From assembly GCF_027580225.2 (NCBI RefSeq), contig NC_073361.2, forward strand, positions 34,273,501 to 34,337,500: DNA of 64,000 bases, written 5' to 3'. The position numbers and the translations under genes were made by a program. The notes under the pieces were generated by a model. The model worked only from the letters and a program-made list of their open reading frames with translations, was not told where the DNA came from and made no database searches. Source of the stretch: Misgurnus anguillicaudatus (lineage: Eukaryota; Chordata; Actinopteri; Cypriniformes; Cobitidae). This document shows, piece by piece, positions 1 to 12,566 of this stretch. Each line of letters starts with the position of its first letter. Within the stretch, counting starts at the first letter, position 1.

Positions 1-19
1 ATGCTCATAATGTAAGATG

Positions 20-345
20 TTAACTTTTTCCCTGCCAGCATTTTTTAGAAAAGTTGAATGCCTATAAATTTAGAAACATACAATATATCAAATGAAAGAA
101 CAGACCAAACAAAAACCCTGTTTCATCTTCATTTCTTCTCTTTTTATCACCTCTCAAATATGGGTAGATTTCTTCAAAAATACCAAATGCTGTGCAAAAA
201 GCTGAGAAAATTACATTACATACAGTTTTTACTGTTTTTGGATCAGTGGATGCTTCAGTGTTTTATAAGTTGGATAAGAGGGCCACCTAGTGGATAATAG
301 AGGATTGTAGATGAAATAACTCATCAATGGCAGGGAAAGAGTTAA
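20..345. mobile_element. TTAA-flanked short inverted-repeat element, copy A
   Basis: Starts with TTAACTTTTTCCCTGCCAGC and ends with the inverse form, TGGCAGGGAAAGAGTTAA. A second, longer copy with the same ends and a nearly identical internal segment (around 'TGTTTTTGGATCAGTGGATG') lies at 51744-52185. No coding capacity is seen. The paired ends and the TTAA at both borders suggest a non-autonomous cut-and-paste DNA element (piggyBac/Kolobok-like target); the superfamily is inferred from the TTAA only. Confidence 0.6.
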
Positions 346-830
346 ATGTGATTTACATATTGAATATTAGCACAGGCTGTCACTAATGCACTGATATTCA
401 ACACAACAGCATGAGGGCCAATGTGCAATTTTTATAAAGAAAATGATATTATCCAGTGTAAACAATACAACCAGGATATTATTTTTGCTCCATGGATGAA
501 AACAGAAGAGATCTGTACCCAGATTTAAAAATGAAATGTTTTTCTGCAGTGTTTGTCCAGTGAAATAAAGCAGAAGTGACTCCTGTACACCATCTACTTG
601 TTCTTTATTCAGACTGAATTATGTTTATTGGACATCTGAGAGTGTCTTTGTTTTTTTTTTTGGATTCATTCAATCAAAATACACAAACTCCTGCCATCAT
701 CTGACCTCACACTCATGATCGTCTGTGATTGACAGGTGACTCTCAGTCCTGGTGAATGAATCCAATCTAAACCACTCTGTTTCTATGATCGATTAAAAAC
801 ATTCATACTGATTCATTCACAGACACTCAC

Positions 831-1031
831 CTGATGGAACGATGAGATCGACTCACACAGATCTGGATCACTTGCGATGAGTTCCTGTTTAAGAGAGAGA
901 GACACATAGACACAATGATCTATCATGTCAAGGTCATCTGTGATATCAGCAGAAGATCTCACCTCTGTGCTGAGTCCCACATTCAGATCAACGCCTTCAT
1001 CTGTTTGGGCAACTTCTTCAACTTCAGACAT
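831..1031 (-). CDS. Candidate first coding exon pair of an unidentified transcript
   Basis: On the minus strand an ATG at 1031-1029 opens a 23-codon acidic exon (963-1031, starting MSEVEEVAQTDEGVD) that ends at a GTGAGA donor. After a 78-nt intron ending TTAAACAG comes an 18-codon exon (831-884, starting ELIASDPDLCE) ending at a GTGAGT donor; both exons are phase 0. I do not recognise the protein. It lies on the same strand as nebl, 3' of nebl exon 4 and inside the following intron. In other vertebrates the long nebulette isoform starts from a promoter downstream of the LIM-nebulette exons, so an alternative nebl start is one possibility (inference; the sequence is not obviously nebulette-like). 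A separate small gene is equally possible. No third exon was found towards the left edge. Confidence 0.3.
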
Positions 1032-1861
1032 CGCTAAAACTCAACAACACGAACAGATTGAGAGAGAGGACGAGCACTGAACTGAGAACAGAACTCACAG
1101 CTTTGACTTTGTAAAGACTTTCTCCTCATCACAGCTTCTTATCACTGAAGCGTTATCCACATTTAGAAACACTTGAGTTTATCACAGGAATGTCCAAACG
1201 CCCAGATGTCCTCTGTCACAGACAACTAACCGTCTGACACCATCACATCAGCTGCTGCATTCATATTAAACGTGATCAGACCTTTATAAAAGAAAAGACT
1301 TGAGAAATATCATATAGTCACACTGAAGAGGAATGAGAGTCACGTCTACAGAGATCAACATCATAGATATTTGGGTCTTTAAGCAAACTGATATTTAATA
1401 GAAATGTTTAGAGACCGCAGGACAGCAGATCAGATTATGTCAATATAGTCAGAGTAAAGTTATTCATTTATTAGATGAAAGAAGCTAAACAATCATTCAA
1501 ACAAATCTATCAGTTTCATAAATATTTAAAATGATTGATAACTCTGCCGTGTTCAATGTGAGTCTCATCATAAAATCACACAAAAATCTTCATATGTGTG
1601 ATGCTGTTTTATGATGATACTACATTGGTATCTCACATGATCTCACATGGTCATAAGAACTGATGTTTTAAACCTGATATAAATAAATATTTTACCTGTC
1701 ATTTATTGCAGAACAGGTATCTCAATCTCAATCGCTTCAGTCATGAAGAATAAAATCTCACCATCTCATTAATGAATCATTAATATTTAAAATGAAAAAT
1801 TCATGCTGTGATATTCTTATCAATGACCAAAATGCACCAATTATCATTAACACTGTCTCTT

Positions 1862-1870
<9 letters not shown>

Positions 1871-1928
<58 letters not shown>
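1871..1928. repeat. (CA)n microsatellite
   Basis: About 29 uninterrupted CA units. It lies 26 nt beyond the 5' splice site of nebl exon 4 (minus strand) and so reads as (UG)n in the nebl transcript. Confidence 0.95.
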
Positions 1929-1932
<4 letters not shown>

Positions 1933-1954
1933 GAATGTGAGTTTTGCTTCATAC

Positions 1955-2103
1955 GTTGCTGATGTTTTCTTGTGTTTGTTTAAATCTCTGCAGCTCTGGA
2001 GTGTCTGTGACGATACTGAATCCACGTCCTTTACTCTCCTCAAAGTCTCGCTTATATTTCACCTGAAAACACACACGCACGCACGCACACACACGCACGC
2101 ACG

Positions 2104-2168
<65 letters not shown>

Positions 2169-3223
2169 GGTCTGTATGTTTTGTGTTGTGAAGTTCAAAC
2201 ATGTCACTGGTTTGTATTGAGCTCTGCACCTATAAATATGTTTATTATGTGATGTATTACAATTCAATATCATTTTATTTGAATAGCACATTTTAAAAAA
2301 CAACTGGTGTTAAACCAGCAATGTGCTTTACATAAACCAGAGTTTATATTAATATGATCTATACAAGAACCTGCAGGAGAAAAAAATTTAAAACAATAAA
2401 AAAGATAAGTTGTCAAATTAGCTTTAAATAGGTCTGGTTTGGGCAGATATGATATCCAGAAGATGTTAAACTGATGAGCATCAGAAGACTACAGATGAAA
2501 CTACTAAAGGTCAAAGATAAAACAATAAAACAATGACACATAAAAACATTTGAGATTCTGAGGAACGCACGTGTGATGTGGAGAGTTGGGAAAGAGCTCC
2601 AAGTTTTCCTCAGATGAAGTTCAAACAGAAGAAGATGCTGGAAACTCTTTTGTGATTATGTCAGAGATACATTATTTCCTTTATAATCTCACCTGACTCT
2701 GTAACTCGCTCTGATGTTTCAGACGAAGGTTCTCCGGTGTATCTGTCACGATTGTGAACGATGTCTTTGGATAGTGACTGTTGACAGAAATATATAATGA
2801 GTGTTTTGGTCTCACAGCGAAAACCTTCATTCACAGTTTTATTCATCACTTCAGTAATAACTTTCATGAACTTTCATGACTTCATTGGCATTATGTGATA
2901 AAAACAAACCATCATCATTCATTGAATCAGCAGAAAGTTTCCTTGGCAACCCCTGACTCCGCCCTCAACACATTAATGAGCAAATATAACCAATCAGCTC
3001 TCAGTTTCTCTGTGTTTACATCACAAACTTTATGGTGAACAACACTTGAGTTTATATCAGGTGTATATTTATACACGACTACATCTCAGCTGATCACAGA
3101 CTCACAGTAAAGTCTGAAACACAACAGAAGCTCACAGTAAGATTGTGTTGATTTGAGTTTGTTTGTCTGATTTGAGCCCACCCTGTAATTACAGATAATA
3201 AACACACAACATCTCTCTGGAGA

Positions 3224-3275
<52 letters not shown>

Positions 3276-6200
3276 CACAAAGAGAAACACACAACACAGA
3301 GGTTTAAAAGAAACCATTACTTTAAACGTTGTGTGTGTGTTGTGTATGTGTGGTGAACAAGTTCCCTGCTAGAGCCTCATCTTCTCTCCTGTATTTAGGA
3401 CATTGTGTGATTTTTGTGTTGTCTCCAGTAGCAACTGCTGCTTTCACTTTGTTGTGAACTCAATCCAGAGAAACAAAGAGTCGCTCTGTGGGACAGCTGA
3501 AGATCTGCCAAACACTCACAACACTCACAACACTACATCTCTACTCAATTATTATTAACATCATACATACACATTAATGTTTGTGTTATCAGAGTGTAAA
3601 CTCAACACTTTGACTGAGTATTACAGTATATATTGTATTGGAAGGGTTTGTGTTGTCCTGACGTTAGAAAATAGAAAATAAAACACACACACACACAAAA
3701 TACAGTGAAGGTCCTGTAGTTAAACCCTTAACATTAAACTGAAGTCAGCAGCAGCTCTCACAGGTTGTTCATTTTAAATGATGATAGATTATACCACGAG
3801 TCTGTTGAATGCTTTATTCTGATTGGTTGAGAAATGTTTTACGGGTGTTGATTATTTTTCAATAAGCGCACACCTGACTTGTCAAATAACCATCAGAGGA
3901 ATGTCTGTGGTAACTGGGTATAAGAGCAATAATAAAGTGCCGCGGAGATGACATATTTTTGTAGGTTAACCCAGAAGTTAGTGGAACAGGTTACCCTCGC
4001 AAAAAAGCCCAATTATCAGTCACTATTAGATCATTATTCATTGTATGTGACATGCGATGACAAATAAAGAAATCTAATCATATAAAGAGATACAACATTA
4101 AAACGATAGGTGTCACAAAATTCAACTGTGTTAATGAAAATGTGAGCTGACCGCTAACAGAAGTCTCTGGAGTTTAATACACAAAAATCAAACATTCATT
4201 TAAAACATCTGACCTGATCTGAAACAACAATACCAGACTCAGTCAATGTTTCAGTGTTGTGCTCCTCGATTATAACAGATGTTTGATAAGAGACAGAAAA
4301 AACACTTTATACTACAAAGCATGACAACCGCTGAATCTGTCCATCTGTCTGTGTGTCTGTCTTGTTCTCATGATGTGTTTCTCTGGAGCTGTGATCTACA
4401 GCGTCAAAATCAATCACAAATGTGCATATCACAAGACACACAATAGTTGGCTTTAAAAAGTGATGTATAATAAAAGGGTTGATGCAGATAGCAGAGAAAC
4501 TGGTAAGAAACAGTGATGCTTCTTTCCTAAACATTTTTTAAAAAGTTGTTTGTGTAATAATGTTTAGTTTATAAATATATTCAAACTGACTGTACAAACT
4601 TAAGGTATTATTGTATCGCATCTTTCAGCTAGTTTGGCTCAATATCATGCAATATCACATTTGGCTTGAATATCGTGCAGCCCTATTGTTAAACACATGA
4701 CTAACTCAAACCCAAGATTTTAAAATGATGCTTTTTCTTTGGCTCATTCTTCATGTTGATAAAACAGAAGCCCGGGGCGCTTCAGCCCGCACACTCGACC
4801 TCAGTAGGTGTAGGAACAGATCGCAGTATAAACATTCGCTCATCACTCTTCTCTATATCTATATCTTATTTTACACAACCCCTGAATTTGTACAGACAGA
4901 CACTGGGACACATGCCTGCAGAGGATCATGCCCATTCAAACTTAACCCCCTCAATTTTTTGGACCAACAGATTTGGTAACCCTAACCCTAACACACCTGT
5001 GTATTTATTTATGACTAAGTTATACAATGTAAGTGTTTTTTGATTGTCCCACTGGCTGATTGTTGTGAGGCGAGTGTGTTTAGACCCGGAGGGGAAACAT
5101 GTGGCCCACATTCAGACTGAACGATGCCCTTCATAACAATACACTACACACTTCATCATCACAGGTCACTTCTACAGGATTACTGAGCTCATATACAGAT
5201 ACACACAAAACAAATATAAAGTACAGATGATGATTTATTGAAGAACACACAGACGAGATTCAGGAGGTTTGTGTGACAGATCCACAGATGAGCTGAACAT
5301 GAGATACATCAGCAAGAAAAGAGAAAAAAGATCAATCACAATTCAATATGGCTTATTAATATCATCTCAGAAGGAACGAACCTCACAAACACCATAACCA
5401 TTCCTCAGATCTGCGTCTCAGCAAACTAAAGACAAATGTCACAAATGTCACGCAAGTAATTCGATTAAACAATAATGTGCCAAAGGTCACATCACACTGA
5501 CATTTAAACACAATCGACAGCAAATAACGTAAAGGCCACACGACAATGTGCCTCCATTCTAAATGTGTTTTATAAGAGCAGCTACTTAAATCTGTCACAT
5601 TAACTCATTCACAGTCAGTGACCGCACACACAGAGTCATGTGACCTCACAACTAACTAACTCCTAAAGCTTTAGATATTACAACTGATACACAATCCATC
5701 AGCAGAAACGCTCCATCAACACCACTTTAACCAAATCCACCGTACACCTGCAATTGTATTCCTTATACAGTCTATACTTTGTGTACACTTTTTGTGTATG
5801 TATATTGTGTTATTTAAGTGTTACTCCTCACTGCACATGTGCTGTTGGGTGATGTGATAATAAACATTTAATTTGTGTACGTATTCACCACAGCAGACAG
5901 CAGTCAGTTTCTATAAAACATCTAAAGGCAACATTCGCTCCTAACATCTCTCCAAAAAATAAACTTCATTTATCCAGCGGCTCAAACTCCATATGTCTAC
6001 ACCCATCTGCTTTCATTTCTCTCATGAGACTTTCATAAACACTGAGTACAGGATAATAAACAGAGCTGATGATGAGAAAACAAAAAAGTTTCCAAAACAT
6101 TTAACACCCAAAGAAGATGAAGCTGCATGAGTGGTATCATTCGATCCTGGTTTCACAGACAAGGCTTAGCTAATGCCAGGACTACGTCTCGGTTAAATTA

Positions 6201-8077
6201 AAATGTTTAAGCATGTTTTATAAACATGGTCTGGGGAAAAGATGTGACTGGTGTGTATCTTGAGACAAATCAATAGCTCGGGTATATTTTAAGATCTGTA
6301 TGTGTTATATAGTTATTTTCAGTTGAGATACCTCAAACGTGTGTTTTAGTCTAGGACTAACCTTAAGTCTTGTCTGTAAAACATGTCTGGTACTAATAAC
6401 ATTTATAATGTTTGAATAAGACTGTTAAAATATATAAGGTTCGTGTCTTCAGAACAGAGAAGCTCCAGGTAAAATCGGTCAAAACTCGTTTTCATGTTAT
6501 TGATGTAGATAAATAGATGAACGTGTGATGGCTGTGTGTTATGCACGTGTGGGTCAGATTGATGTCGAGTCCCACCATGTTAAAGTCTGATTTGTTGACC
6601 AAGACAGATTATGTGAAGAGGAACTGAAGCACACTTACGCACTGCAGTAGGGTTTCTTGTCGTAGCCTTTGTAGTTCTTCATGTTGAGAGTCATCTTACA
6701 CACTTCACAATGAAAACAGCCCTTATGCCAGTTCTGAACAACAGAAAAATCACTAATTATATTTCATTTATACATCAAGTTTACTCTAGAAATAAAAGAC
6801 AGAAAGAAAGTTAAAGTGTGAGAGTAGCTTCATGTTTCCAGTTATTGTGGGTTTCACAGACAAACTCAATCCCTCAAACACACAATACGTCAAAGATTAC
6901 TCAAAACAGTCATTAATTACTACTTACTAATTACATCTAATTACAGTAATTAGATTACTGTACAAATTACTCTCTCCAAAAAATATTTAATTTCTTATTC
7001 CTATTTAGTAAGTGAGACAAAGATTGGCTTGAAAGAGCTGGAATAAATCATATAAAAGTACATCAATGATTCTGCTCACACTTTTTAAGGTCCAAGTCTC
7101 ACTAACTGCTTTTGTCTCAATATATTCCTAATGACTGCTTATTAATACTTAGTAAAGTAGTTGTTAAGTTGAAGTATTGGTAGGAATTGGGTAGGATTAA
7201 GGCTGTAGAATAAGGTTTTGCAGAATCAGGCATTAATATGTCAGGCATAAAATGTTGATGTTAAATAATATTGATCTATAGCCCATACACAGTATTTACT
7301 TTAATTACATCAGAAGTTACTGTCATTACTTTACTGAGTAATCCCTTACTTTACTTTTTTAAGGAAAAACCATGGTGTTGCTGATAGTAATCAATACACC
7401 AAAAACATGGTTACTACACTTTTACAACAATAAAACCATGGTTAATTTTCTTAAGGGTGTTCACCACAGCATGTATATAAGTTGACTACACAAGAGTAAG
7501 AGTGATGAAGTTCAGTAAATACTCCGTCATCATAACACAATGTGTTGAATAAGAGGAAACTCTTAAAGGTTATCTGAGGTACACTGATGATATTATTGAA
7601 TAAATGATTGTGTGTTTGTGTTCTGCTCACACTACACTATCAAACATCAACACTAAATCTTAATATTTCACATTCAGTGTGTACAGTAAAAACACAAATC
7701 TTTCTGTCAGATTTAATCAAACAAATGTAACGTTATATTTAAATTTATTTAAACGCTTATAATACCTTTATTAACACAGCAACTTTAAGATGATGAATAA
7801 TAAATAAACTTCAATATGTAAAGAACAAACGAGGATTCAGACAAAAGGAAAACAAAAAACATCAAATAATTATTACAGCAAACTTTGTGTTATAACTCCT
7901 GATGATGTCTTTACATAAAAATATCCTTGCGTCGATGTTTAATCTACAAGATAAGTTAAGACTAGTGATAAATATCGTGTAAAGAAATAAACTAGCTTTC
8001 CCACGCACCTTATCGAGGCAGTTGATTTTTTCTGTAGGATAAACGATCTTTGCACAGCGCGCGCACGCAGGATTCAT
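1955..8077 (-). CDS. nebl: LIM-nebulette (LASP2 form of nebulette), exons 1-4, 3' part off the left edge
   Basis: Actin-binding focal-adhesion and Z-line protein with an N-terminal LIM domain, nebulin repeats and, beyond this window, a C-terminal SH3 domain. Coding exons on the minus strand: 8009-8077 (ATG, starts [16 protein letters not shown]), 6639-6733, 2693-2777 and 1955-2062. All have GT-AG borders and phases that join without a break (69, 95, 85 and 108 nt). Exons 1-2 give the LIM zinc ligands (CxxC at residues 5/8, then H26, C29, C32, C35 and later Cys/His). Exons 3-4 give nebulin repeats with TDTPENLRL and TDTPELQRF motifs. Exon 4 ([16 protein letters not shown]) matches LASP2/nebulette rather than LASP1, which has VRYKEEFEKNKGKGFS. 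The remaining exons were not found between 1 and 1950 and should lie to the left. Exon 4 is bracketed by TG microsatellites. Confidence 0.9.
2070..2165. repeat. (CA)/(CGCA)n microsatellite acting as the acceptor tract of nebl exon 4
   Basis: Compound CA and CGCA repeat. On the nebl (minus) strand it reads (TG)n followed by TTTTCAG, so the repeat directly supplies the region upstream of the exon 4 acceptor, whose AG is at 2064-2063. Confidence 0.9.
3226..3274. repeat. (CA)n microsatellite
   Basis: About 24 CA units in nebl intron 2. Confidence 0.95.
3783..4030. repeat. Dispersed repeat, related to 31725-31985
   Basis: Contains 'ATTATACCACG..TCTGTTGAATGC' followed by 'CACACCTGACTTGTCAAAT' and 'GGTAACTGGGTATAAGAG'. 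The same string of blocks recurs at 31725-31985, so this is a multi-copy element. It is non-coding, and its class cannot be assigned from two copies. Confidence 0.55.
4031..6600. other. nebl intron 2, no gene recognised
   Basis: No open frame with recognisable protein content and no convincing exon. It includes a fragment resembling a common fish repeat end near 4640-4690 (ATATCGTGCAGCCCTATTG) and a short CCTAACCCTAA telomere-like tract near 4977-4993. Confidence 0.6.
7075..7300. repeat. Probable dispersed repeat in nebl intron 1
   Basis: The segment with 'ACTGCTTATTAATA', 'GTAGTTGTTAAGTT' and 'GGTAGGATTAAGG..GTAGAATAAGG' resembles a common dispersed repeat of fish genomes (recalled family resemblance, not a search). 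No coding content. Confidence 0.4.
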
Positions 8078-8153
8078 CTCGTCAGAATTAAACCGATGAT
8101 TCACAGTCGCAGTTAAGTCTTCACTCACAGTCCCATAGTGCACACTAATGAGG

Positions 8154-8156
<3 letters not shown>

Positions 8157-8190
<34 letters not shown>
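8157..8190. repeat. (GT)n microsatellite in the nebl 5' region
   Basis: About 17 GT units, 80 nt upstream (on the minus strand) of the nebl start codon, within its presumed leader or promoter. Confidence 0.95.
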
Positions 8191-8193
<3 letters not shown>

Positions 8194-8419
8194 GGGGGCG
8201 CTTGCTCGATGCTCACTATATTATCGCTCATGTGCACCAGAAAACAATACGATGCCTGTCTCTAATCCTAGTGAACTAACTGCCTAGTCAACATTTTCAA
8301 CAATTATATTTAGTAAGGCTCTCATATCTGACTTAATGGACAACTCTGTCTAAGTAGACAGCTCGTTAGGCTTTGAGACACATCCGCAGATTGTTTGTTA
8401 GTGTGTTAGCAGCGCTCAT

Positions 8420-8420
<1 letters not shown>

Positions 8421-8491
<71 letters not shown>

Positions 8492-8499
8492 GAGAGAGA
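8421..8499. repeat. (GA)n microsatellite upstream of nebl
   Basis: About 35 GA units with one interruption, 340 nt upstream of the nebl start codon. No exon is recognised from here to the hus1 3' end at about 9730. Confidence 0.95.
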
Positions 8500-9731
8500 T
8501 TGTTATGTAATACCTACTTTTTTTTACAGTCTATTTGTAAGACAAACTAGTTGAAGCTTTCAAGTTGTAATTCATGCGCATGTAGCGACACCTCCTGGTC
8601 TCTCTGTTATATAAACACTTTTATACTTTGTTCTATCTGCTGCACGTGCAAATCGATCTTCTGGACGAATCCTAGCGAACAAAAAATATGTAAACAACTG
8701 CGAAGGGTTAAAAATGATTCTAATTGTAACCACAATTTTGAACCATTAAGTGGTTTATTCAGAATTTTAAAGTAACTCACATCGCGCTGTTGATAAATAG
8801 CCAATCACAGTCTATTATGTTTACACTTTTAGGCCGTTTCTCAATCCATTTACATAGCGGGCAACAAACATAACAATATTTTTAATAGTTATGTTAAATG
8901 ATTAATGTAGGAATGCCTCGAGTCTGAATCAATGCAGGATTCGCCTTTATGAGCCACTCAGCGCCGCCTAGAGAACAGAAAAAGATTTCCCACAATGCAC
9001 TGCTTTGAATCGCAAAAACGGTAACAATGTGCACATATTATCTACACAGAGATGTGTAGAGTTTAAGTGAAATGGTATCCATGTAAAAATAATACTAAAG
9101 ATAATACAGAATTTTAAAAAATGTATCATTAATAAACCCTAACCGTCACTGACATCACTGTGTATAATGTGCTGTATAAATAGACTGAGTTTGTATCTGA
9201 TCTCTCGGCTGGTCCGATGGTGGTGGGTTCAACACAATTGATTGCTTCAGTCAGTTACAGAATCCTTGTTTCTTCTCTCCCTCACTCACCGCTCAACTTG
9301 ACTAGCCTTTTACTTTCTAACTCAACCATGACTAGTTAAGAACATAACCAACACAACCTAAACACAAGCCACTGTTCTGTAAAGCTGCATTTAAATTATA
9401 TTTAAAGATGTCTCACACACCTTTACTCACTTTAGATTACTTTAATTTCTCCTTAACCCTTAAATGAGTAATGTTTTACCTTTTGTTTAAAAAACAATAT
9501 AATCTTTAATTTCTCAAAATGACCTGAGAGAGTCTTTCTACTGCAACATAAGTTACTGAATAAACTATTTCATCATCATCATCATCATCATGTTAAACTG
9601 ATGATATAAAGAAACATGAGCAGGGATATGGGTCAGAGATCACAGAAGTATTTTGAAAGTAATTTCACAACCATTCTACTGCAGTGAAAACCAGATAAAG
9701 CAATAAATTAAACAAATACTACAACCAAGTC

Positions 9732-9737
9732 TTTATT
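9732..9737 (-). terminator. hus1: hus1 polyadenylation signal
   Basis: AATAAA on the minus strand, 139 nt beyond the hus1 stop codon at 9876-9878; it is the first canonical signal downstream. Confidence 0.6.
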
Positions 9738-9875
9738 AATACATAAACTGTACATATATACACTAACATTCACAAGTCTATCCATAACAATAGTTCAAAA
9801 ACTGACCCTTTAAAAAAATACTGAACAATTAATAATGAAGTTTAGTTCAGGAGAACATAAAGGTTGAATATAAGA

Positions 9876-12566
9876 TCAGACTACTGCTGGAATAAAATAC
9901 TGAAGAGAAACGTCCTCATGAAGAAAGATCAGGTGAAGAATTTGTTTGTGAACGATATCTGGAGAAGAGAAAAAAGCATTTATAATAATTTCTTTTCTGC
10001 ATATAATCGAATTCAGACGAGCACTCAAATGTTTGAGCTCATGTCACTGTAATGATGATTTTCACGAGAAATAAATGTCCGATCTTCAGACGTATACGCT
10101 TCTGTATAGCACAGCAAAATGTCATGGGTTTGAACGAGGGCTGCACGATAAATCGCATGTTATTGTCACGTGCATCTCGTCAGTAAAGCCAGTTCTTGAT
10201 TAGTATTATATCACCATCACCTGCTTTCAGATGCAGCAGCAAACTGAGCCATATCGCATACATATCACAGGAGATACGGCTGCGATAATTAATGCAAAAT
10301 TGCCCTAATTGTCAACTCCTGAAGCAAGGGAACAATATAATCAAACGTGTTCACTTAATGGCCATGGGATAATTTTATTTTGCATGTCATGTGAGGAGAA
10401 CGATCTGCGTGTGCAGCTGTAATCCAGACACAGGGTAGCAACGTTACGTATAAAAGCGTACGATAATGTCGTGTGATGTATGCGGGTGCGCATGATGCTT
10501 AAATGCATGTTGTGATGTTCTTACTGCACATGGCTTTGCTGGGGTTGACCTGTTGACCCGTGAGGAACTGTTGGAGTTTTCTGATGTCTACACGAGCTTC
10601 AGCCATCAGATCTGCATCTCTGCTTTGACTTGCTGCCTGAGAACCATCATCACCTAAAAGGACCAATATTACAGAGCGTCTTATTTAGACAATAAAATAA
10701 AACTGCACTGTGACACAAACATTTTACAGACAGAGTATTAAACTGCAAAAAATGATTTAAGAAAAAAATGTTTTTAGTATTTTTGTCTTGTTTTCAGTTG
10801 AAATATCTAAAAATTATTAAATGAAGATGCTTTTTCTAGATGAGCAAAACGACACAAGAAAATAAGTCTAGTTTTTAGACCAAAAATATCAAATTTAAGT
10901 GATTTTGTGCATAAAACAAGCAAAAAAATCTGCCAATGGGGCAAGCAAATATTTCTTGAATTGAAAAGATTTTTTGCTTACCCCATTTGCAGATTTTTTT
11001 TGCTTGTTTTATGCACAAAATCACTTAAATTTGATATTTTTTGTGGTCTAAAAACTAGACTCATTTTCTTGGGTCGTTTTGCTCATCAAGAAAAAGAATC
11101 CTAATTTAAGAACCCTTTGATATTTTTTTCTGAAAACAAGACAAAAATACCAAGATTTTTTTTCTTGAAAATCAGTCTTTGCAGTGTACAAAGACACATG
11201 TAGAAATAAAGTTTGCCGAATCTTCTCACCCCAGGGAGGGTTGCCCAGTTCTTTGAAGTGTGTTGTGACAGAAACCAGCTCCGTCTCAATCTTTAAGTTC
11301 ATCTCACCTTTCAGATTGGCCTCCATGACCTAAAACAGACAAACACACACACTGAAAAACATACAACACAACACAACACAACACTGATGCTGCCCAACAC
11401 ACACACACGGCGGTGACGTGTTTTCATGATACTGGTGATCAAACATTTAGATCTCTATCGATTGAATGACGGTCTGGTTGTCTTTACATCACTACACACA
11501 ACTCTTCTTCTCTTCTTCATGAATGTGACACAAACATACCAGATAGTTGGAAAGATTCTTCATGCGGTCCACAACACTCTTCATGGTTTTTAGAGGTGGC
11601 AAATATATGCTAACCTAAACAATGCAGGAGTCATTATTTAATGATTCAGAATTAGAAGAGAGAAAATGTACACAACAGTTATAAATGAAGTCTTACATCA
11701 AAGTCGGGCATCCGAGGCTCTCTGAAATCATGCCACAGTCGTCTGGGAATGACGTCCACTGGAATATCATGAGTGACAACACGACTGACACTAGACAGAG
11801 ACGGCTGTAAACAAAGTAACACCAATCATTTTTGACCTTGTTTTGGCCCCCATGAGGAAACAGCTTACGGTATAAAACTTTTTTCCACTCACCAGCTCTG
11901 CTGTCAGCGTTAGACATGGACAATTTTTTTTGGTAAGTTTCATTTTGACAGATTTGGCATTCTGTGCTGTTTTTAAGACCCTTGAAAGATTCTCAGGTGT
12001 CACCTCAAGAAAGATCTCATTGGCATCCGCTGACACTCCCTCCATCTGATACTCATCAAAGAAATTCACCTGAAAGTCAGCAGGAGTTTTTAGTTTTACT
12101 TGACATTTTCAAAGGTCAAAATGCTTCGACTTTACGTTTATTTAAAATGTAATAGAATTTCTTTCATTGCATGTTAAACACAATCAACCCACATACAGAG
12201 TAATATGCGATTAACACTTTTTGTTTTCTTATGTTTGTGTAAAGAAGAGTTTGATTGATGAAAATAACTTACCTGCAGTAACTCACACCACATACTGACT
12301 CCTCCACTCGAGATTTTACCCGACAGCACAAAATAAAGATGATCAGATGTGAGGCGAAGGACACACGACTTAGTCAGTTTAGACACTGTGTTTACTACAC
12401 CTGTCATAACAACAAGAGACATGACAAAACTTAAACATACGAGTCTCTTACACACAAACAATTAAACCACAGAATAATTTCATACAAAAGTTATTTAAAA
12501 ATCATTTAACCCACGCGTGAAGTGATTCAGACATCCCACGTCGATGATTTTGGCGCGAAACTTCAT
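9876..12566 (-). CDS. hus1: HUS1 checkpoint clamp component (9-1-1 complex)
   Basis: Subunit of the RAD9-RAD1-HUS1 ring that is loaded on damaged DNA and activates ATR signalling in the nucleus. Eight minus-strand coding exons: 12515-12566, 12273-12400, 11893-12069, 11697-11804, 11540-11614, 11230-11329, 10525-10653 and 9876-9958. The sum is 852 nt, or 283 aa plus stop; vertebrate HUS1 is about 280 aa. The start MKFRAKI and the family motifs [56 protein letters not shown], [17 protein letters not shown] and the end [13 protein letters not shown] are all seen. Every junction is GT-AG and in phase; exon 1 uses the slightly unusual donor C|GTGGGT. No frameshift or stop is present, so the gene looks intact. 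It is head-to-head with a candidate plus-strand exon at 13362 and tandem with nebl. Intron 6 carries a foldback element. Confidence 0.96.
10103..10440. repeat. Probable dispersed repeat / tRNA-like fragment in hus1 intron 7
   Basis: Begins with 'ATGTCATGGGTTTGAACGAGGG', which resembles a Pol III B box, followed by 'GGGCTGCACGATAAATCGCATG', a start seen in common fish repeats (recalled resemblance). No coding content; the boundaries are approximate. Confidence 0.35.
10742..11187. mobile_element. Long foldback (palindromic) element in hus1 intron 6
   Basis: The two halves are near-perfect reverse complements for about 200 bp each. For example 'AAATTTAAGTGATTTTGTGC' at about 10890 mirrors 'GCACAAAATCACTTAAATTT' at about 11015, and 'CTGCAAAAAATGATT' at the left end mirrors 'AATCAGTCTTTGCAG' at the right. 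It has no open frame of note. The layout fits a non-autonomous foldback/MITE-type element able to form a very stable hairpin. Confidence 0.75.

Noticed and set aside
1808..2191. Open frames made of Thr-His, Val-Cys or Ala-Arg-Thr-His repeats (also at 21035, 23147, 27674, 53293, 58564 and 63601)
   Set aside because: They are translations of CA/CGCA/GA microsatellites; there is no independent coding evidence.
4977..4993. Telomere-like CCTAACCCTAA tract
   Set aside because: Only about three units; too short to be called an interstitial telomere.
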